Shown here piece by piece: positions 16,311 through 25,542 of a DNA stretch of 64,000 nt; positions within the stretch are counted from its first letter, which is position 1, and each line of letters opens with the position of its first letter. Made by a program: the position numbers and the translations under genes. The notes under the pieces were generated by a model. That model did not search any database, was not told the DNA's origin, and saw only the letters and a program-made list of their open reading frames with translations. The stretch spans positions 4,525,767-4,589,766 of the forward strand of contig NZ_CP022161.1 in assembly GCF_002214185.1 (NCBI RefSeq), read 5' to 3'. This DNA comes from Streptomyces capitiformicae (GTDB lineage: Bacteria; Actinomycetota; Actinomycetes; Streptomycetales; Streptomycetaceae).

Positions 16311-18722
16311 GTGTCCAGCGCCGACGATGACAAGCGCCCAGGCAGCACGCACTCCGAAATAACGGGTACGTCCTCCCGCGACGTCGTACAGGCCAGGGAC
16401 ATCGCGGGAGGGATTCACTTCCACGAACAGGCGGTACCGGACCGCGGCTCCGCAGCCCCCACACCACGGCAGCTCCCCGCCGACGTGCGCGGTTTCGTCA
16501 ACCGGACCGAGGAGCTCCACCAGCTGAACGCGGTACTGACCGGCGAGAGCGACGATCCTCTCGTCGTCTCGGTCTACGTGATCGCCGGCACCGCCGGCGC
16601 CGGCAAGACCTCGCTGGCGCTGCGCTGGGCCCACCAGGTCCGCGACCGCTTTCCCGACGGCCAGCTCTACGTCAATCTGCGGGGCTACGATCCGGGGCGA
16701 CCGGTCACCGCGCAGGAGGCCCTGCACCGCTTCCTGACCTCGCTGGGGGTCCGCGCGCAGTCCGTACCGCAGGACCTCGACGCGGCCGCCGCGCTCTACC
16801 GCTCACTGCTGGCGGATCGCCGGATCCTGGTCGTCCTCGACAACGCTGCCACGGTGGCCCAGGTCCGTCCGCTGCTGCCCGGCGGCGCGAGTTCGCTGGC
16901 CGTGGTCACCAGCCGCAGCCGGTTGTCCGGCCTCGCCGTCCGGGACGGAGCACGTCGGCTCACCCTGGGAACACTGCCGGAGCGCGAGGCCATCGCGCTG
17001 CTGCGAGCCGTGACCGCCGGATATCGGCCGCAGGACGACGAGCGGCAACTCGCCGAGCTGGCCCAGCTGTGCGCGCGGCTGCCCCTGGCCCTGCGCATCG
17101 CCGCCGAGCGGGCCGCCAGCCACCCCCACATGCGGCTGCAGGACCTGACGGCCGATCTGCGGGACGAATCCGCCCTGTGGGACGCCCTGAGTACGGGTGA
17201 CGACGACGAGGCCGAGGCGGTCCGCACCGTCTTCGCCTGGTCCTACCGCGCCCTGCCCGACCAGGCCGCCTGGCTCTTCCGTCTGCTGGGCCTGCATCCC
17301 GGGCCCGAGTTCAGCCTGGCTGCCGCCGCGGCCCTCGCCGGAGTCACGATGATCCGGGCCCGCCAGTTGCTGGACTCCTTGGTCGGAGCTCACTTGCTGG
17401 AACAGACCGCCCCGGACCGATACCAGTTTCACGACCTGCTACGCGCTTACTCCCTTGACCAGGCCCAGCACGAGGAGCCCGAGGAAGGCCGAAGAGCCGC
17501 GCTGCGCCGCGTCCTGGAGTGGTATCTCCACACGGCCGACGCGGCCCAGAGCTGGATCAGCCCTGACGAGGACCGCCTGAACCTCGCATCGCCTCCGGAG
17601 GGAGTGCGCCCCTTCTCCTTCGCCGACTACGACGCCGCAGTGGACTGGGCCGAGCGTGAACACACCAACCTGTTGCAGGCGGTCCGTACGGCGGCCGCAG
17701 CCGAGGACGACCGGCTCGCCTGGCAGCTGTGCGCCGCCCTCTGGCACGCGCAGTTCCCCTCCGCGGCGGGCGCCGACTGGCTGGGCGTGGGCCGTGTCGG
17801 ACTGGAAGCGGCGGGCCGGGCCGGCGACCGTGCGGGGCAGGCTCTCCTGTTCACGAACCTCGGTATGGCCCACTCACGGGTCAACCAGTTGGCCGAGAGT
17901 CTCGAATGCCACCGGAACGCGCTGGAGCTCTGGAACGAACTGGGCAACCGCCTCAACACGGCGCACTCGCTCAACCTGATCGGGCTGAACCACCTCCACC
18001 GCAGGCGACTCGACACCGCCGCCCACCACTTCGAGCAGGCCATCGCCGTCTTCGAGGAACAGGGCTCGGCCCACTGGGCCGCCACCGCGCTGTCCAACCT
18101 CGCGACCACCCACTACAGAGCCGGACGCCTTTCACAAGCCGCGACAGCCTTCGAGCAGGCGCTGGGAGCACACCGCGCCCTGGACAACAAGCGCGGCGAG
18201 GGCAACATCCTGCGCCTGCTGAGCGGACTACAGCGTGAACAGGGCGATGTCGAGGGAGCGCTGATCTCGGCCCAGCTGGCCGTCGACATCGCCCTCGGCC
18301 TCCGCAACCTCCGCCTGGAGGCCTACTGGCTGCTCGCCCTCGGCGACGCCCAGCGGGCCGACGGCCGGTTGACCGACGCCCTGACCTCCTACCAGCGCTC
18401 CGCCACACTCGAACTCCACCTCGGCGACCGCAGCAAACAGGCCCTCGCGTGGCACCGTACGGGCGAGGTCTACCGCCGGCTCGACCGCCACTCGGAGGCC
18501 GCCGACTTCCACCGCCAGGCCGCCACCACCCACCACGAACTCGGCGACGCCTGGCACGAGGCCCTGGCCCTCGACGGCCTGGGCTCGGCCTTGCTCGACG
18601 AGGACCCTCAGGCAACCCGCAGGCACTGGGCAGAGGCACTGAGACTGCTGGCCGACTTCGACGACCCACGCGCGACGACTGCACGCGACAGCCTCGAACG
18701 CCGGTTGGCGGAGGCCGGCTGA
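16311..18722 (+). CDS. STAND NTPase: NB-ARC plus TPR, with N-terminal amyloid-like motif
   Basis: 803 residues. The NB-ARC core has Walker A GTAGAGKT (93-100), Walker B LVVLDN (173-178), an arginine sensor in VVTSRSRLSG (199-207) and the RLPLAL motif (256-261). A winged-helix segment follows, and tetratricopeptide repeats fill about 500-795 (for example LFTNLGMAHSRVNQLAESLE). It resembles the C-terminal part of AfsR/SARP regulators but has no SARP DNA-binding domain. Residues about 14-38 (SEITGTSSRDVVQARDIAGG then IHFH) resemble the Gly/Gln-spaced amyloid-signalling motifs described at the N-termini of bacterial NLR-like proteins. GTG start. A sensor-effector or immune role is inferred. Confidence 0.88.
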   Translation: MSSADDDKRPGSTHSEITGTSSRDVVQARDIAGGIHFHEQAVPDRGSAAPTPRQLPADVRGFVNRTEELHQLNAVLTGESDDPLVVSVYVIAGTAGAGKTSLALRWAHQVRDRFPDGQLYVNLRGYDPGRPVTAQEALHRFLTSLGVRAQSVPQDLDAAAALYRSLLADRRILVVLDNAATVAQVRPLLPGGASSLAVVTSRSRLSGLAVRDGARRLTLGTLPEREAIALLRAVTAGYRPQDDERQLAELAQLCARLPLALRIAAERAASHPHMRLQDLTADLRDESALWDALSTGDDDEAEAVRTVFAWSYRALPDQAAWLFRLLGLHPGPEFSLAAAAALAGVTMIRARQLLDSLVGAHLLEQTAPDRYQFHDLLRAYSLDQAQHEEPEEGRRAALRRVLEWYLHTADAAQSWISPDEDRLNLASPPEGVRPFSFADYDAAVDWAEREHTNLLQAVRTAAAAEDDRLAWQLCAALWHAQFPSAAGADWLGVGRVGLEAAGRAGDRAGQALLFTNLGMAHSRVNQLAESLECHRNALELWNELGNRLNTAHSLNLIGLNHLHRRRLDTAAHHFEQAIAVFEEQGSAHWAATALSNLATTHYRAGRLSQAATAFEQALGAHRALDNKRGEGNILRLLSGLQREQGDVEGALISAQLAVDIALGLRNLRLEAYWLLALGDAQRADGRLTDALTSYQRSATLELHLGDRSKQALAWHRTGEVYRRLDRHSEAADFHRQAATTHHELGDAWHEALALDGLGSALLDEDPQATRRHWAEALRLLADFDDPRATTARDSLERRLAEAG

Positions 18723-18735
18723 GTCGGCCGGGAGG

Positions 18736-18964
18736 TCAGACATGCGGGTCGGGATCGGGTGTGATCTGCCAGATGGAGACGAGTTCCGAGCGCGGCGTGA
18801 TCATGTAGACGAAGAAGCCGCCGCTCACGAACGCGTGCTTCGCCCTCTCGTCGGCGTCCTGGTACCCAGGCCCGTTGCAGATACAGGGCTTCGGCGGCTC
18901 TGACGAGTTCGTCGGCCTTCTTCTCGATCTCCGCAAGGAACGTGAGTGGCGCACCAGCAGCCAC
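18736..18964 (-). pseudogene. Frameshifted small gene downstream of purA
   Basis: A GTG at 18962-18964 opens VAAGAPLTFLAEIEKKADEL then VRAAEALYL. After one extra base near 18879 the reading continues in another frame as NGPGYQDADERAKHAFVSGG and FFVYMITPRSELVSIWQITP to the stop at 18736. Both halves have good coding character and join into one protein of about 76 residues if that base is removed. The interval is 229 bases, one more than a multiple of three. Family not recognised. It is either decayed or the base is a sequence error. Confidence 0.7.
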
Positions 18965-19049
18965 CGTCAGACCATCCGGCCGCCGTAGCGGATACGCGAC
19001 GGCGGCCGGCACCTCACCGGGCCGACCGCCTCGCCTGCAGGCCAACGCA

Positions 19050-20333
19050 CTAGATGAAAGAGTTGATCTCGATCGTCTCGTCGCGGCCCGGGCCGACGCC
19101 GATCGCGGAGATCGGGGCGCCCGACATGTCCTCCAGTGCCTTGACGTAGGACTGGGCGTTCTTCGGGAGGTCGGAGAAGGACTTCGCCTTGGTGATGTCC
19201 TCGGACCAGCCGGGGAGGGTTTCGTAGACGGGCTTCGCGTGGTGGAAGTCCGACTGGGAGTACGGGAGCTCCTCGACGCGCTTGCCGTCGATCTCGTACG
19301 CGACGCAGACGGGGATCTCCTCCCAGCCCGTCAGGACGTCGAGCTTGGTGAGGAAGAAGTCCGTCAGGCCGTTCACCCGGGTCGCGTAACGCGCGATCAC
19401 CGCGTCGAACCAGCCGCAGCGGCGGTCGCGGCCCGTCGTCACGCCCCGCTCGCCGCCGATGCGGCGCAGGGCCTCGCCGTCCGCGTCGAAGAGTTCCGTG
19501 GGGAAGGGGCCGGCGCCGACGCGGGTCGTGTAGGCCTTGAGGATGCCGATGACACGGCTGATCTTCGTGGGGCCGACGCCCGCACCCGTGCAGGCGCCGC
19601 CCGCGGTCGGGTTCGAGGAGGTCACGAAGGGGTACGTGCCGTGGTCGATGTCCAGCAGGGTGCCCTGGCCGCCCTCGAAGAGGACGACCTTGTTCTCCTC
19701 CAGGGCCTGGTTGAGGACGAGGACCGTGTCGGTGACGTACGGGGCGAGCTTGTCCGCGTAGCCCAGCAACTCCTCGACGACCTGGTCGACCGCGATGGCG
19801 CGGCGGTTGTAGAGCTTGGTGAGGAGCTGGTTCTTGACGTCGAGGGCCGCCTCGACCTTCTGCGTCAGGATCGACTCGTCGTACAGGTCCTGGACGCGGA
19901 TACCGACGCGGTTGATCTTGTCGGCGTAGGTCGGGCCGATACCGCGGCCCGTCGTGCCGATCTTCCGCTTGCCGAGGAAGCGCTCGGTGACCTTGTCCAC
20001 CGTCACGTTGTACGGCGTGATGATGTGAGCGTTGCCGCTGATCAGGAGCTTGGACGTATCGACGCCGCGCTCGTTCAGACCGCTCAGCTCGGAGAGCAGG
20101 ACCGACGGGTCGACGACGACTCCGTTGCCGATGACCGGAGTGCACTCCGGAGTGAGGATCCCGGAAGGGAGGAGGTGGAGGGCGTACTTCTGGTCACCCA
20201 CGACTACCGTGTGGCCGGCGTTGTTGCCGCCCTGGTAGCGCACCACGTAGTCGACGGATCCGCCTAGCAGGTCCGTCGCCTTTCCCTTGCCTTCGTCACC
20301 CCACTGAGCACCGAGCAGCACAAGTGCGGGCAC
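19050..20333 (-). CDS. purA: Adenylosuccinate synthetase
   Basis: 427 residues, the normal length. It catalyses IMP + Asp + GTP to adenylosuccinate, the first committed step of AMP synthesis. The N-terminal GTP-binding loop [22 protein letters not shown], the IMP-binding [14 protein letters not shown] and [11 protein letters not shown] are all present. GTG start at 20331-20333 ([14 protein letters not shown]). Monocistronic; the lipid-kinase-like gene is divergent and the accessory insert abuts its 3' side. Confidence 0.98.
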   Translation of the reverse strand: MPALVLLGAQWGDEGKGKATDLLGGSVDYVVRYQGGNNAGHTVVVGDQKYALHLLPSGILTPECTPVIGNGVVVDPSVLLSELSGLNERGVDTSKLLISGNAHIITPYNVTVDKVTERFLGKRKIGTTGRGIGPTYADKINRVGIRVQDLYDESILTQKVEAALDVKNQLLTKLYNRRAIAVDQVVEELLGYADKLAPYVTDTVLVLNQALEENKVVLFEGGQGTLLDIDHGTYPFVTSSNPTAGGACTGAGVGPTKISRVIGILKAYTTRVGAGPFPTELFDADGEALRRIGGERGVTTGRDRRCGWFDAVIARYATRVNGLTDFFLTKLDVLTGWEEIPVCVAYEIDGKRVEELPYSQSDFHHAKPVYETLPGWSEDITKAKSFSDLPKNAQSYVKALEDMSGAPISAIGVGPGRDETIEINSFI

Positions 20334-20481
20334 GCGCGTACACCCCTTCCGGGCGGGGCATGTCCAAGGTCGGGGGCGCATACGGTGGCTCATATCCATC
20401 GTGTGCACCGCGACCGTCGTCGACCGTCATTGGTCGTCGTCGGTCGCTGACTGTCGGACCCGGATGCCCCGGAATAGACGA

Positions 20482-20509
20482 AGCCCCTGGCGCAATAGCG
20501 CAAGGGGCT
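20482..20509. other. Strong hairpin in purA/lipid kinase divergent region
   Basis: AGCCCCTGGCGC (20482-20493) and GCGCAAGGGGCT (20498-20509) pair over 12 positions with one mismatch around an AATA loop. It lies 43 bases upstream of the rightward gene and 149 from purA, so it is not at the end of any gene. It could be a leader hairpin, an attenuator or a barrier between divergent units. Confidence 0.55.
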
Positions 20510-20551
20510 CTTGCACAAAGATGCTACCCGAGGAAGCGAGGCAGGACCGAG

Positions 20552-21484
20552 GTGGCGACTCCCGACCAGCTCCTCGTGGTCATCGACCCCCTTGCCCGTC
20601 GCACGGACGGTGAGGCGGTGCGGATCGCGAAAGACGTGCTCAGCGCGGGTGCGGCGAGCACGAAAGTGTGCCTTCCCGACGGGCCCGAGGAATTCACGCG
20701 AGCGCTCGTCCGACGTGGTTCGCGGCGGCCGGTGGTGGTCGGGGACGACCGCGCGCTTCTGCGGACCGTGGCTCTTTTGCATCGGCAGCGGGAGCTCGCC
20801 GCGTGCGCGCTCTCGCTGGTCCCGGTGGGCCCGGCGCTGGGGCTCGCCCGGTCGCTCGGCGTACCGACCGACGCGGTGGCCGCGGCCCGCGCCGCCCTGG
20901 ACGGGGTCGAGCGACGGCTTGATCTGCTCGTGGACGACAGCGACGGGGTGGTGCTGGGGCGGCTGCGGATCCCGGCGCTGCCGGGTGCCTCGGAGAGCCC
21001 GGAGAATCCGGAGAATCCGGGGCCGGACGAAGCGGAAGCCGACGGCTCCGCCGCCCACCACCACTCGTGGCTGCGCGCCTGGCCCCAGTCCCTGGTCCGC
21101 ACGCTGTCCACGCGTCCCTCGCGGCCTTCGCGAGCTTCTCGTCCTTCGCGGTCTTCGCGTCCGTCCCGCATACGGGTCACCTCTCCCGCCGGGGTGGGGC
21201 CGGCACGGCTGCGGGTGGAGGTGGACGGGGCGACCCTCGTCGACCTGGACCAGCCCGTGGAGGCCGTGTCCATCTGCCCCGACGCGGACGGCGGTGCCGA
21301 GGTCGAGGTCCGGCCGGCGTCGGTGGGCGCCGAGGCCGCGCCGCTGCACGCGGTCGGGCAGCGCGTGACCGTGTCCGGCGCGGACTTCCGCTACCGGGCG
21401 GACTGGCTGGTCGCGGGCCCGGTACGGACGCGGACGTGGACGGTACGGGAGGGCGCGTGGGGGCTGACGCTGCCGCCCGAGTGA
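20552..21484 (+). CDS. Diacylglycerol kinase catalytic-domain-like protein
   Basis: 310 residues. The N-terminal half (LLVVIDPLARRTDGEAVRIA, then PVVVGDDRALLRTVALLHRQ and LVPVGPALGLARSLGVP) follows the NAD/DAG-kinase-like fold in which the DGK GGDGT loop is here VVGDDRA. The C-terminal half resembles the lipid kinase second domain. A middle linker has a repeated RPSRPSRASRPSR segment and SPENPENPG, both from short tandem DNA repeats. Loss of the canonical GGDGT means activity is uncertain. GTG start at 20552 with AGGA upstream. Confidence 0.72.
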   Translation: MATPDQLLVVIDPLARRTDGEAVRIAKDVLSAGAASTKVCLPDGPEEFTRALVRRGSRRPVVVGDDRALLRTVALLHRQRELAACALSLVPVGPALGLARSLGVPTDAVAAARAALDGVERRLDLLVDDSDGVVLGRLRIPALPGASESPENPENPGPDEAEADGSAAHHHSWLRAWPQSLVRTLSTRPSRPSRASRPSRSSRPSRIRVTSPAGVGPARLRVEVDGATLVDLDQPVEAVSICPDADGGAEVEVRPASVGAEAAPLHAVGQRVTVSGADFRYRADWLVAGPVRTRTWTVREGAWGLTLPPE

Positions 21485-21491
21485 GGGCGGT

Positions 21492-21620
21492 GTTCTCTCG
21501 CCCCCGCCGCCCCTACCCGTCCCGTCCCAGGGGCTGCCGCCCCTTCGACCCCGCACCGACACGGGGCTCCGCCCCGGACCCCGCCAGGGGCGCTGCGCCC
21601 CCTGGACCCCGGGCAAATTT
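21492..21620. repeat. Mosaic intergenic repeat (copy 3)
   Basis: Begins with the same TCTCGCCCCCGCCGCCCCTA run as at 1408, followed by GGGGCTGCCGCCCCTTCGAC and two further GC hairpins (GGGGCTCCGCCCC and AGGGGCGCTGCGCCCC). These would fold into consecutive stems after the lipid-kinase gene and could end transcription. A TTGACA at 21634 next to it may be the -35 of the permease gene. Confidence 0.65.
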
Positions 21621-21746
21621 TCTAAAGGTCTGGTTGACAAACATTTAACGCCCCGAGACTCTTGGCCGACTCATTCGGGCTAGAGAGTTCCGGTCCAGCG
21701 GCAGTGCGGCGCGCGGCGATCACGGCAACCAGGAAGGGGCCACCCG

Positions 21747-23258
21747 ATGGCGGTTCAGGAGGGCGTAGCCCCGGAGGCGGGAACAGCCGGCCACGGAGCC
21801 GTTCACCGGCTCAAGCCCAACGCGGTCGGACTGCTGGGCGTGGTCTTCATGGCCGTCGCCACGGCCGCGCCGATCACCGCGATGACGGGCAACGTGCCCT
21901 TCATGGTGTCGTCCGGCAACGGCATCGGAGCCCCCGCGAGCTACCTCGTCGCAATGGTCGTACTGGCGATCTTTTCCGTCGGTTTCACCTCGATGGCGAA
22001 GCACATCACCTCGACCGGCGCCTTCTACGGCTTCATCTCCTACGGCCTCGGCCGCACCGTGGGCCTCGCCTCCGGGCTGCTCGCGACCTTCGCGTACGTC
22101 GTCTTCGAACCGGCCCTCATCGGCATCTTCTCCGTCTTCGCGACGACGACCCTGGAGGACCAGACGGGTGTCGCCGTCCCGTGGTGGGCCTTCGCGGTCC
22201 TGATGCTGGCCGTCAACGCCATGGGGACGTGGTTCGGGGTGTCGGTGGCGGAGAAGCTGCTGGTCGTCCTGCTGGCCACCGAGGTGACGATCCTCGCCGC
22301 GATGGCGATCTCGGTCGCCCTGCACGGCGGCGGCCCGCACGGCTTCACCTTCGGCCCGGTCAACCCCGTGAACGCCTTCCAGGGCACCTCCGCCGGCCTC
22401 GGCCTCTTCTTCGCCTTCTGGTCGTGGGTCGGCTTCGAGTCGACGGCCATGTACGGCGAGGAGTCCCGCGACCCGAAGAAGATCATCCCCAAGGCGACGA
22501 TGATCTCGGTCCTCGGCGTCGGCGTCTTCTACGTCTTCGTCTCCTGGATGGCCATCATCGGCAACGGCGAGCAGGAGGCGGTGGCCGCCGCCTCCTCCGC
22601 CAATCCCCTCGCGATGTTCTTCAACCCCACCGAGCAGTACGTCGGCCACTGGGCGGTCGTCGTCATGCAGTGGCTGATGATCACCGGCTCGCTGGCCTGC
22701 GGCATGGCCTTCCACAACTGCGCGGCGCGCTACCTGTACGCGCTGGGCCGCGAAGGTGCCGTCCCGGGCTTGCAGAACACCATCGGCCGCACCCACCCCC
22801 GCCACGGCTCCCCGCACATCGCCGGCCTGGTCCAGACGGCGGTGACCGGCGCCCTCCTCGCCGCGTTCGCCCTGGCCGGCAAGGACCCGTACACCGGTAC
22901 GTACGTCCTGCTCGCCATCCTCGGCACGATGGCCATCCTCGTCGTCCAGGCGGTCTGTTCCTTCGCCGTCCTCGCCTACTTCCGCTCGCACCACCCCGAG
23001 AGCCGCCACTGGTTCAGGACGCTGGTCGCTCCACTGGTGGGCGGCGTGGCGATGCTCGCGGTGGTCGTGCTGCTGGTGTCCAACATGGGGGTCGCGGCGG
23101 GCCCGGAGTCGGGGTCCTTCGTCCTCCGGGCCACCCCGTGGATCGTCGCGCTGATCGCGGTCGGCGGCATCGCGTACGCGCAGTACCTGAAGCGCCGGGC
23201 ACCGGAGCGGTACGCGCTGCTGGGGCGGACGGTGCTGGAGGAGACGAAGGAGCGCTAA
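21747..23258 (+). CDS. APC-superfamily amino acid permease
   Basis: 503 residues with about twelve membrane helices. The first helix NAVGLLGVVFMAVATAAPIT and the segment FWSWVGFESTAMYGEESRDP (the conserved GFE-x6-E of APC transporters), followed by KKIIPKATMIS, are diagnostic. Likely imports an amino acid or amine with protons; substrate unknown. ATG at 21747 with AGGAAGGGG upstream. The stop codon TAA is the loop of a perfect 7-bp hairpin (GGAGCGC-TAA-GCGCTCC, 23249-23265). Confidence 0.93.
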   Translation: MAVQEGVAPEAGTAGHGAVHRLKPNAVGLLGVVFMAVATAAPITAMTGNVPFMVSSGNGIGAPASYLVAMVVLAIFSVGFTSMAKHITSTGAFYGFISYGLGRTVGLASGLLATFAYVVFEPALIGIFSVFATTTLEDQTGVAVPWWAFAVLMLAVNAMGTWFGVSVAEKLLVVLLATEVTILAAMAISVALHGGGPHGFTFGPVNPVNAFQGTSAGLGLFFAFWSWVGFESTAMYGEESRDPKKIIPKATMISVLGVGVFYVFVSWMAIIGNGEQEAVAAASSANPLAMFFNPTEQYVGHWAVVVMQWLMITGSLACGMAFHNCAARYLYALGREGAVPGLQNTIGRTHPRHGSPHIAGLVQTAVTGALLAAFALAGKDPYTGTYVLLAILGTMAILVVQAVCSFAVLAYFRSHHPESRHWFRTLVAPLVGGVAMLAVVVLLVSNMGVAAGPESGSFVLRATPWIVALIAVGGIAYAQYLKRRAPERYALLGRTVLEETKER

Positions 23259-23270
23259 GCGCTCCGCTGC

Positions 23271-23307
23271 AAGTACCGAGACACGCCTGGAAGTACCGAG
23301 ACACGCC
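23271..23307. repeat. Two direct repeats of 17 bp
   Basis: AAGTACCGAGACACGCC occurs at 23271-23287 and again at 23291-23307, a 20-bp period, about two helical turns. It lies just after the permease stop. Function unknown; could be a protein-binding pair. Confidence 0.6.
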
Positions 23308-23427
23308 GTCGATCGTCTGCGGCGCCGTCGTGGCTGGTCGCGCCTCCGCGCGGCGGAGCCGCAGAATGTTCCGCCCCGCGCCCCTTCAGGGCGCGGCCGA
23401 ACCGCAGCGGACTTCGTCCGATCTGCT

Positions 23428-23551
23428 CAGGGCCTGTCGTCACCTTCCCGTCGTCGCCCGGAGGGCTGCCCCGCGCCCGCCGCGGCAGCGGCTGATGTCC
23501 GCGTAGGTGCGTGGCGTCGGGGGGCAGAGGGGAAGGTGACGACAGGCCCTG
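23428..23551. mobile_element. MITE with 22-bp perfect terminal inverted repeats
   Basis: CAGGGCCTGTCGTCACCTTC then CC at 23428-23449 is exactly matched in inverse by 23530-23551. The element is 124 bp, has no gene, and lies between the permease and hemC. Its inner part has its own GC-rich inverted segments. The length, perfect termini and lack of coding make it a miniature inverted-repeat element mobilised in trans. No clear target duplication. Just beyond it (23552-23588) are four copies of a CCCCGAAGG 9-mer. Confidence 0.75.
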
Positions 23552-23590
23552 GCCCCCGAAGGCCCCGAAGGCCCCGAAGGCCCCGACGTC

Positions 23591-24526
23591 TCAGTGCGGG
23601 ATGGTGTCGATGAGGTCGCGGGCGCCCTGACGCAACAGGGCGACGGCGACCGAGGTGCCGAGGGTGGCCGGGTCGAGGCGCCCCGCCCATTCATGGGCGT
23701 TGAGCACGGTCTTGCCGTCCGGCGTGAACACGCTTGCGCGCAGCGACAGTTCACCGCCCCGCTCGGTACGGGCGTAGCCGGCGATGGGGCTGTTGCAGTG
23801 GCCCTGGAGGACGTGCAGGAACATGCGTTCGGCCGTGGCTTCGCGGTGTGTGTCGGGGTCGCCGAGGCCGCCGACGGTCTCGATGAGGCCGGTGTCGCCC
23901 TCGCGGCACTGGAGCGCGAGGATGCCCGCGCCGATCGGCGGCATCATCGTCTCCGGGTCCAGGACCTCGCTGATCACATCCCGCCGCCCGATCCGTTCGA
24001 GCCCGGAGACGGCGAGGAGCAACGCGTCCGCCTCGCCCTCGGCGAGCTTCTGCAGCCGCCGGTTGGCGTTGCCGCGGAACGGTACGCAGTCCAGGTGCGG
24101 GTGGGAGGCGGCGAGCTGGGCGACGCGGCGTACCGAGGAGGTGCCGATCCGGGTGCCGGCCGGCAGCTCGTCGAGGGTGAGCCCGCCGGGGTGCACGAGC
24201 GCGTCGCGGATGTCGTCCCGCTTCAGGAACGCGGCGAACATGGTCCCGGCCGGCAGCGGCCGGTCGGCGGGGATGTCCTTGACGCAGTGCACCGCGAGGT
24301 CCGCCTCCCCCGCGACCAGCGCCGCGTCGACCTCCTTGGTGAACGCCCCCTTCCCCTCGACCTTCGCCAGGTCGCCCAGCCACTTGTCCCCGGTCGTCTT
24401 CACCGGCACGACGGCCGTCCGGATCCCTGGACGCAGCACAGCCAGTTCGGCACGCACCCGCTCCACCTGGGCGAGGGCCATGGGGGAGTCACGGGAGACG
24501 ATGCGGATGAGCTCGGGAGTGGCCAT
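23591..24526 (-). CDS. hemC: Hydroxymethylbilane synthase (porphobilinogen deaminase)
   Basis: 311 residues. It polymerises four porphobilinogens to hydroxymethylbilane in tetrapyrrole synthesis. The catalytic Asp84 lies in [15 protein letters not shown] matches the cofactor-binding loop, and Cys244 in [11 protein letters not shown] is the dipyrromethane-attachment cysteine. No other hem genes are nearby; streptomycetes keep their main hemC in a hem operon elsewhere, so this is probably a paralogue (recalled knowledge). ATG at 24526 is favoured; GTG at 24535 is possible, and neither has an ideal ribosome site. Confidence 0.93.
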   Translation of the reverse strand: MATPELIRIVSRDSPMALAQVERVRAELAVLRPGIRTAVVPVKTTGDKWLGDLAKVEGKGAFTKEVDAALVAGEADLAVHCVKDIPADRPLPAGTMFAAFLKRDDIRDALVHPGGLTLDELPAGTRIGTSSVRRVAQLAASHPHLDCVPFRGNANRRLQKLAEGEADALLLAVSGLERIGRRDVISEVLDPETMMPPIGAGILALQCREGDTGLIETVGGLGDPDTHREATAERMFLHVLQGHCNSPIAGYARTERGGELSLRASVFTPDGKTVLNAHEWAGRLDPATLGTSVAVALLRQGARDLIDTIPH

Positions 24527-24580
24527 GCCCTCCACGATAGGCCGTCGACAGGCCGTCAGATGCGGGCACGGGCTGACGCG

Positions 24581-24630
24581 GACCGACGTAGACCGACGCA
24601 GACCGACGCAGACCGACGCGGACCGACCGG
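24581..24630. repeat. Five 10-bp tandem repeats
   Basis: GACCGACGYR units start at 24581 (GACCGACGTA), 24591, 24601, 24611 and 24621, with minor variation. Located 55 bases upstream of hemC, so they may separate or modulate its promoter. Ten-base phasing places each unit on the same DNA face. Confidence 0.7.
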
Positions 24631-24924
24631 ACTGACGGCAAATCAGGCCCCGGATTTCGCCAACGGCACATCCGATGGGGTGACGACATGTCAGCTCGGC
24701 GTGGTTAGCGGCTCTCCACCCCCGAATTACCCGGCGATTCAGGGACTTTGACGGTCCACCAGGCCACTGGGTCCGTCATCCGCCAGGGTGACTATCGACA
24801 GGGCCATTCAGTCCTATTTTCATACCACCCCCGGACTTCTCCGAGATGACAGCGGAAATCCACGGATTTACGTTCGTGATCGTCGGCGGCTCCAGCCGAC
24901 GTCACGGAGAGAAGGAGAAGTGCA

Positions 24925-25461
24925 TTGCGCACTCGTACGATCACAGTGATCGCCGCTTCGGTCGGCGTGGCGGTAGCGACCGCCACAGGTGTCACCTACG
25001 CCAGCTCCGCCCTGGAATCGACCCCCAAGTCGACCCCGCCCAAGTCGGCCCCGGTCGTCGTCGAGAAGCCCGCCCCCGCCGCCGGCGCCCCCGCGGCAGC
25101 GCCGCTCGGCGGTACGGGAGCGCACGAGGAGCACGACCCGAGGAGGAAGGACGACGAGCACCACCACCACGGCAGGATTCACATCAACGAGCGCTCGTAT
25201 CCCGCCGCGCCGGGCTCCTGCATCACCGTCGTCAACGTGATCAGCAACACATTCGGCGCCATCAGCTTCAACATCCGAAATGAAAGCGACAAGACTCTCG
25301 AATTCTTCACCGGGGCTACCTGCGACAACGGTCCCGCCGTTGCCACGGTCGGCCCTCGAAGCTCCAGCAACGCAATCCCCGGGGTGCCCGCGGGCGCAAT
25401 CATCGTGGGAAGTTTCCGCACCATCGACCACGACCACCACAACAACCACGACAAGCACTGA
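24925..25461 (+). CDS. Secreted His-rich protein
   Basis: 178 residues. TTG start at 24925 with AGGAG 7-8 bases upstream. The signal peptide is MRTRTITVIAASVGVAVATA with cleavage after TYA or a few residues later. A Pro/Lys linker, an EEHDPRRKDDEHHHHGRIHI segment, a beta-like core (CITVVNVISNTFGAISFNIR, TGATCDNGPAVATV) with two cysteines, and a terminal HDHHNNHDKH. The His/Asp clusters suggest binding of divalent metal (inference). No family name recognised. Confidence 0.78.
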   Translation: MRTRTITVIAASVGVAVATATGVTYASSALESTPKSTPPKSAPVVVEKPAPAAGAPAAAPLGGTGAHEEHDPRRKDDEHHHHGRIHINERSYPAAPGSCITVVNVISNTFGAISFNIRNESDKTLEFFTGATCDNGPAVATVGPRSSSNAIPGVPAGAIIVGSFRTIDHDHHNNHDKH

Positions 25462-25513
25462 CGCCGACCGCGTCCGGCAATGGGGGAGGAAATACCTTCC
25501 TCGCAGCATTGGA

Positions 25514-25542
25514 ACCCCGGCTCGCCGCAATCGGGCCGGGGT
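25514..25542 (+). terminator. Candidate terminator after His-rich protein
   Basis: ACCCCGGC (25514-25521) pairs with GCCGGGGT (25535-25542) over a 13-base loop; no U-run follows, as is common in streptomycetes. Located 53 bases after the stop. The remainder of the 315-base gap to the next gene shows nothing else clear. Confidence 0.5.
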
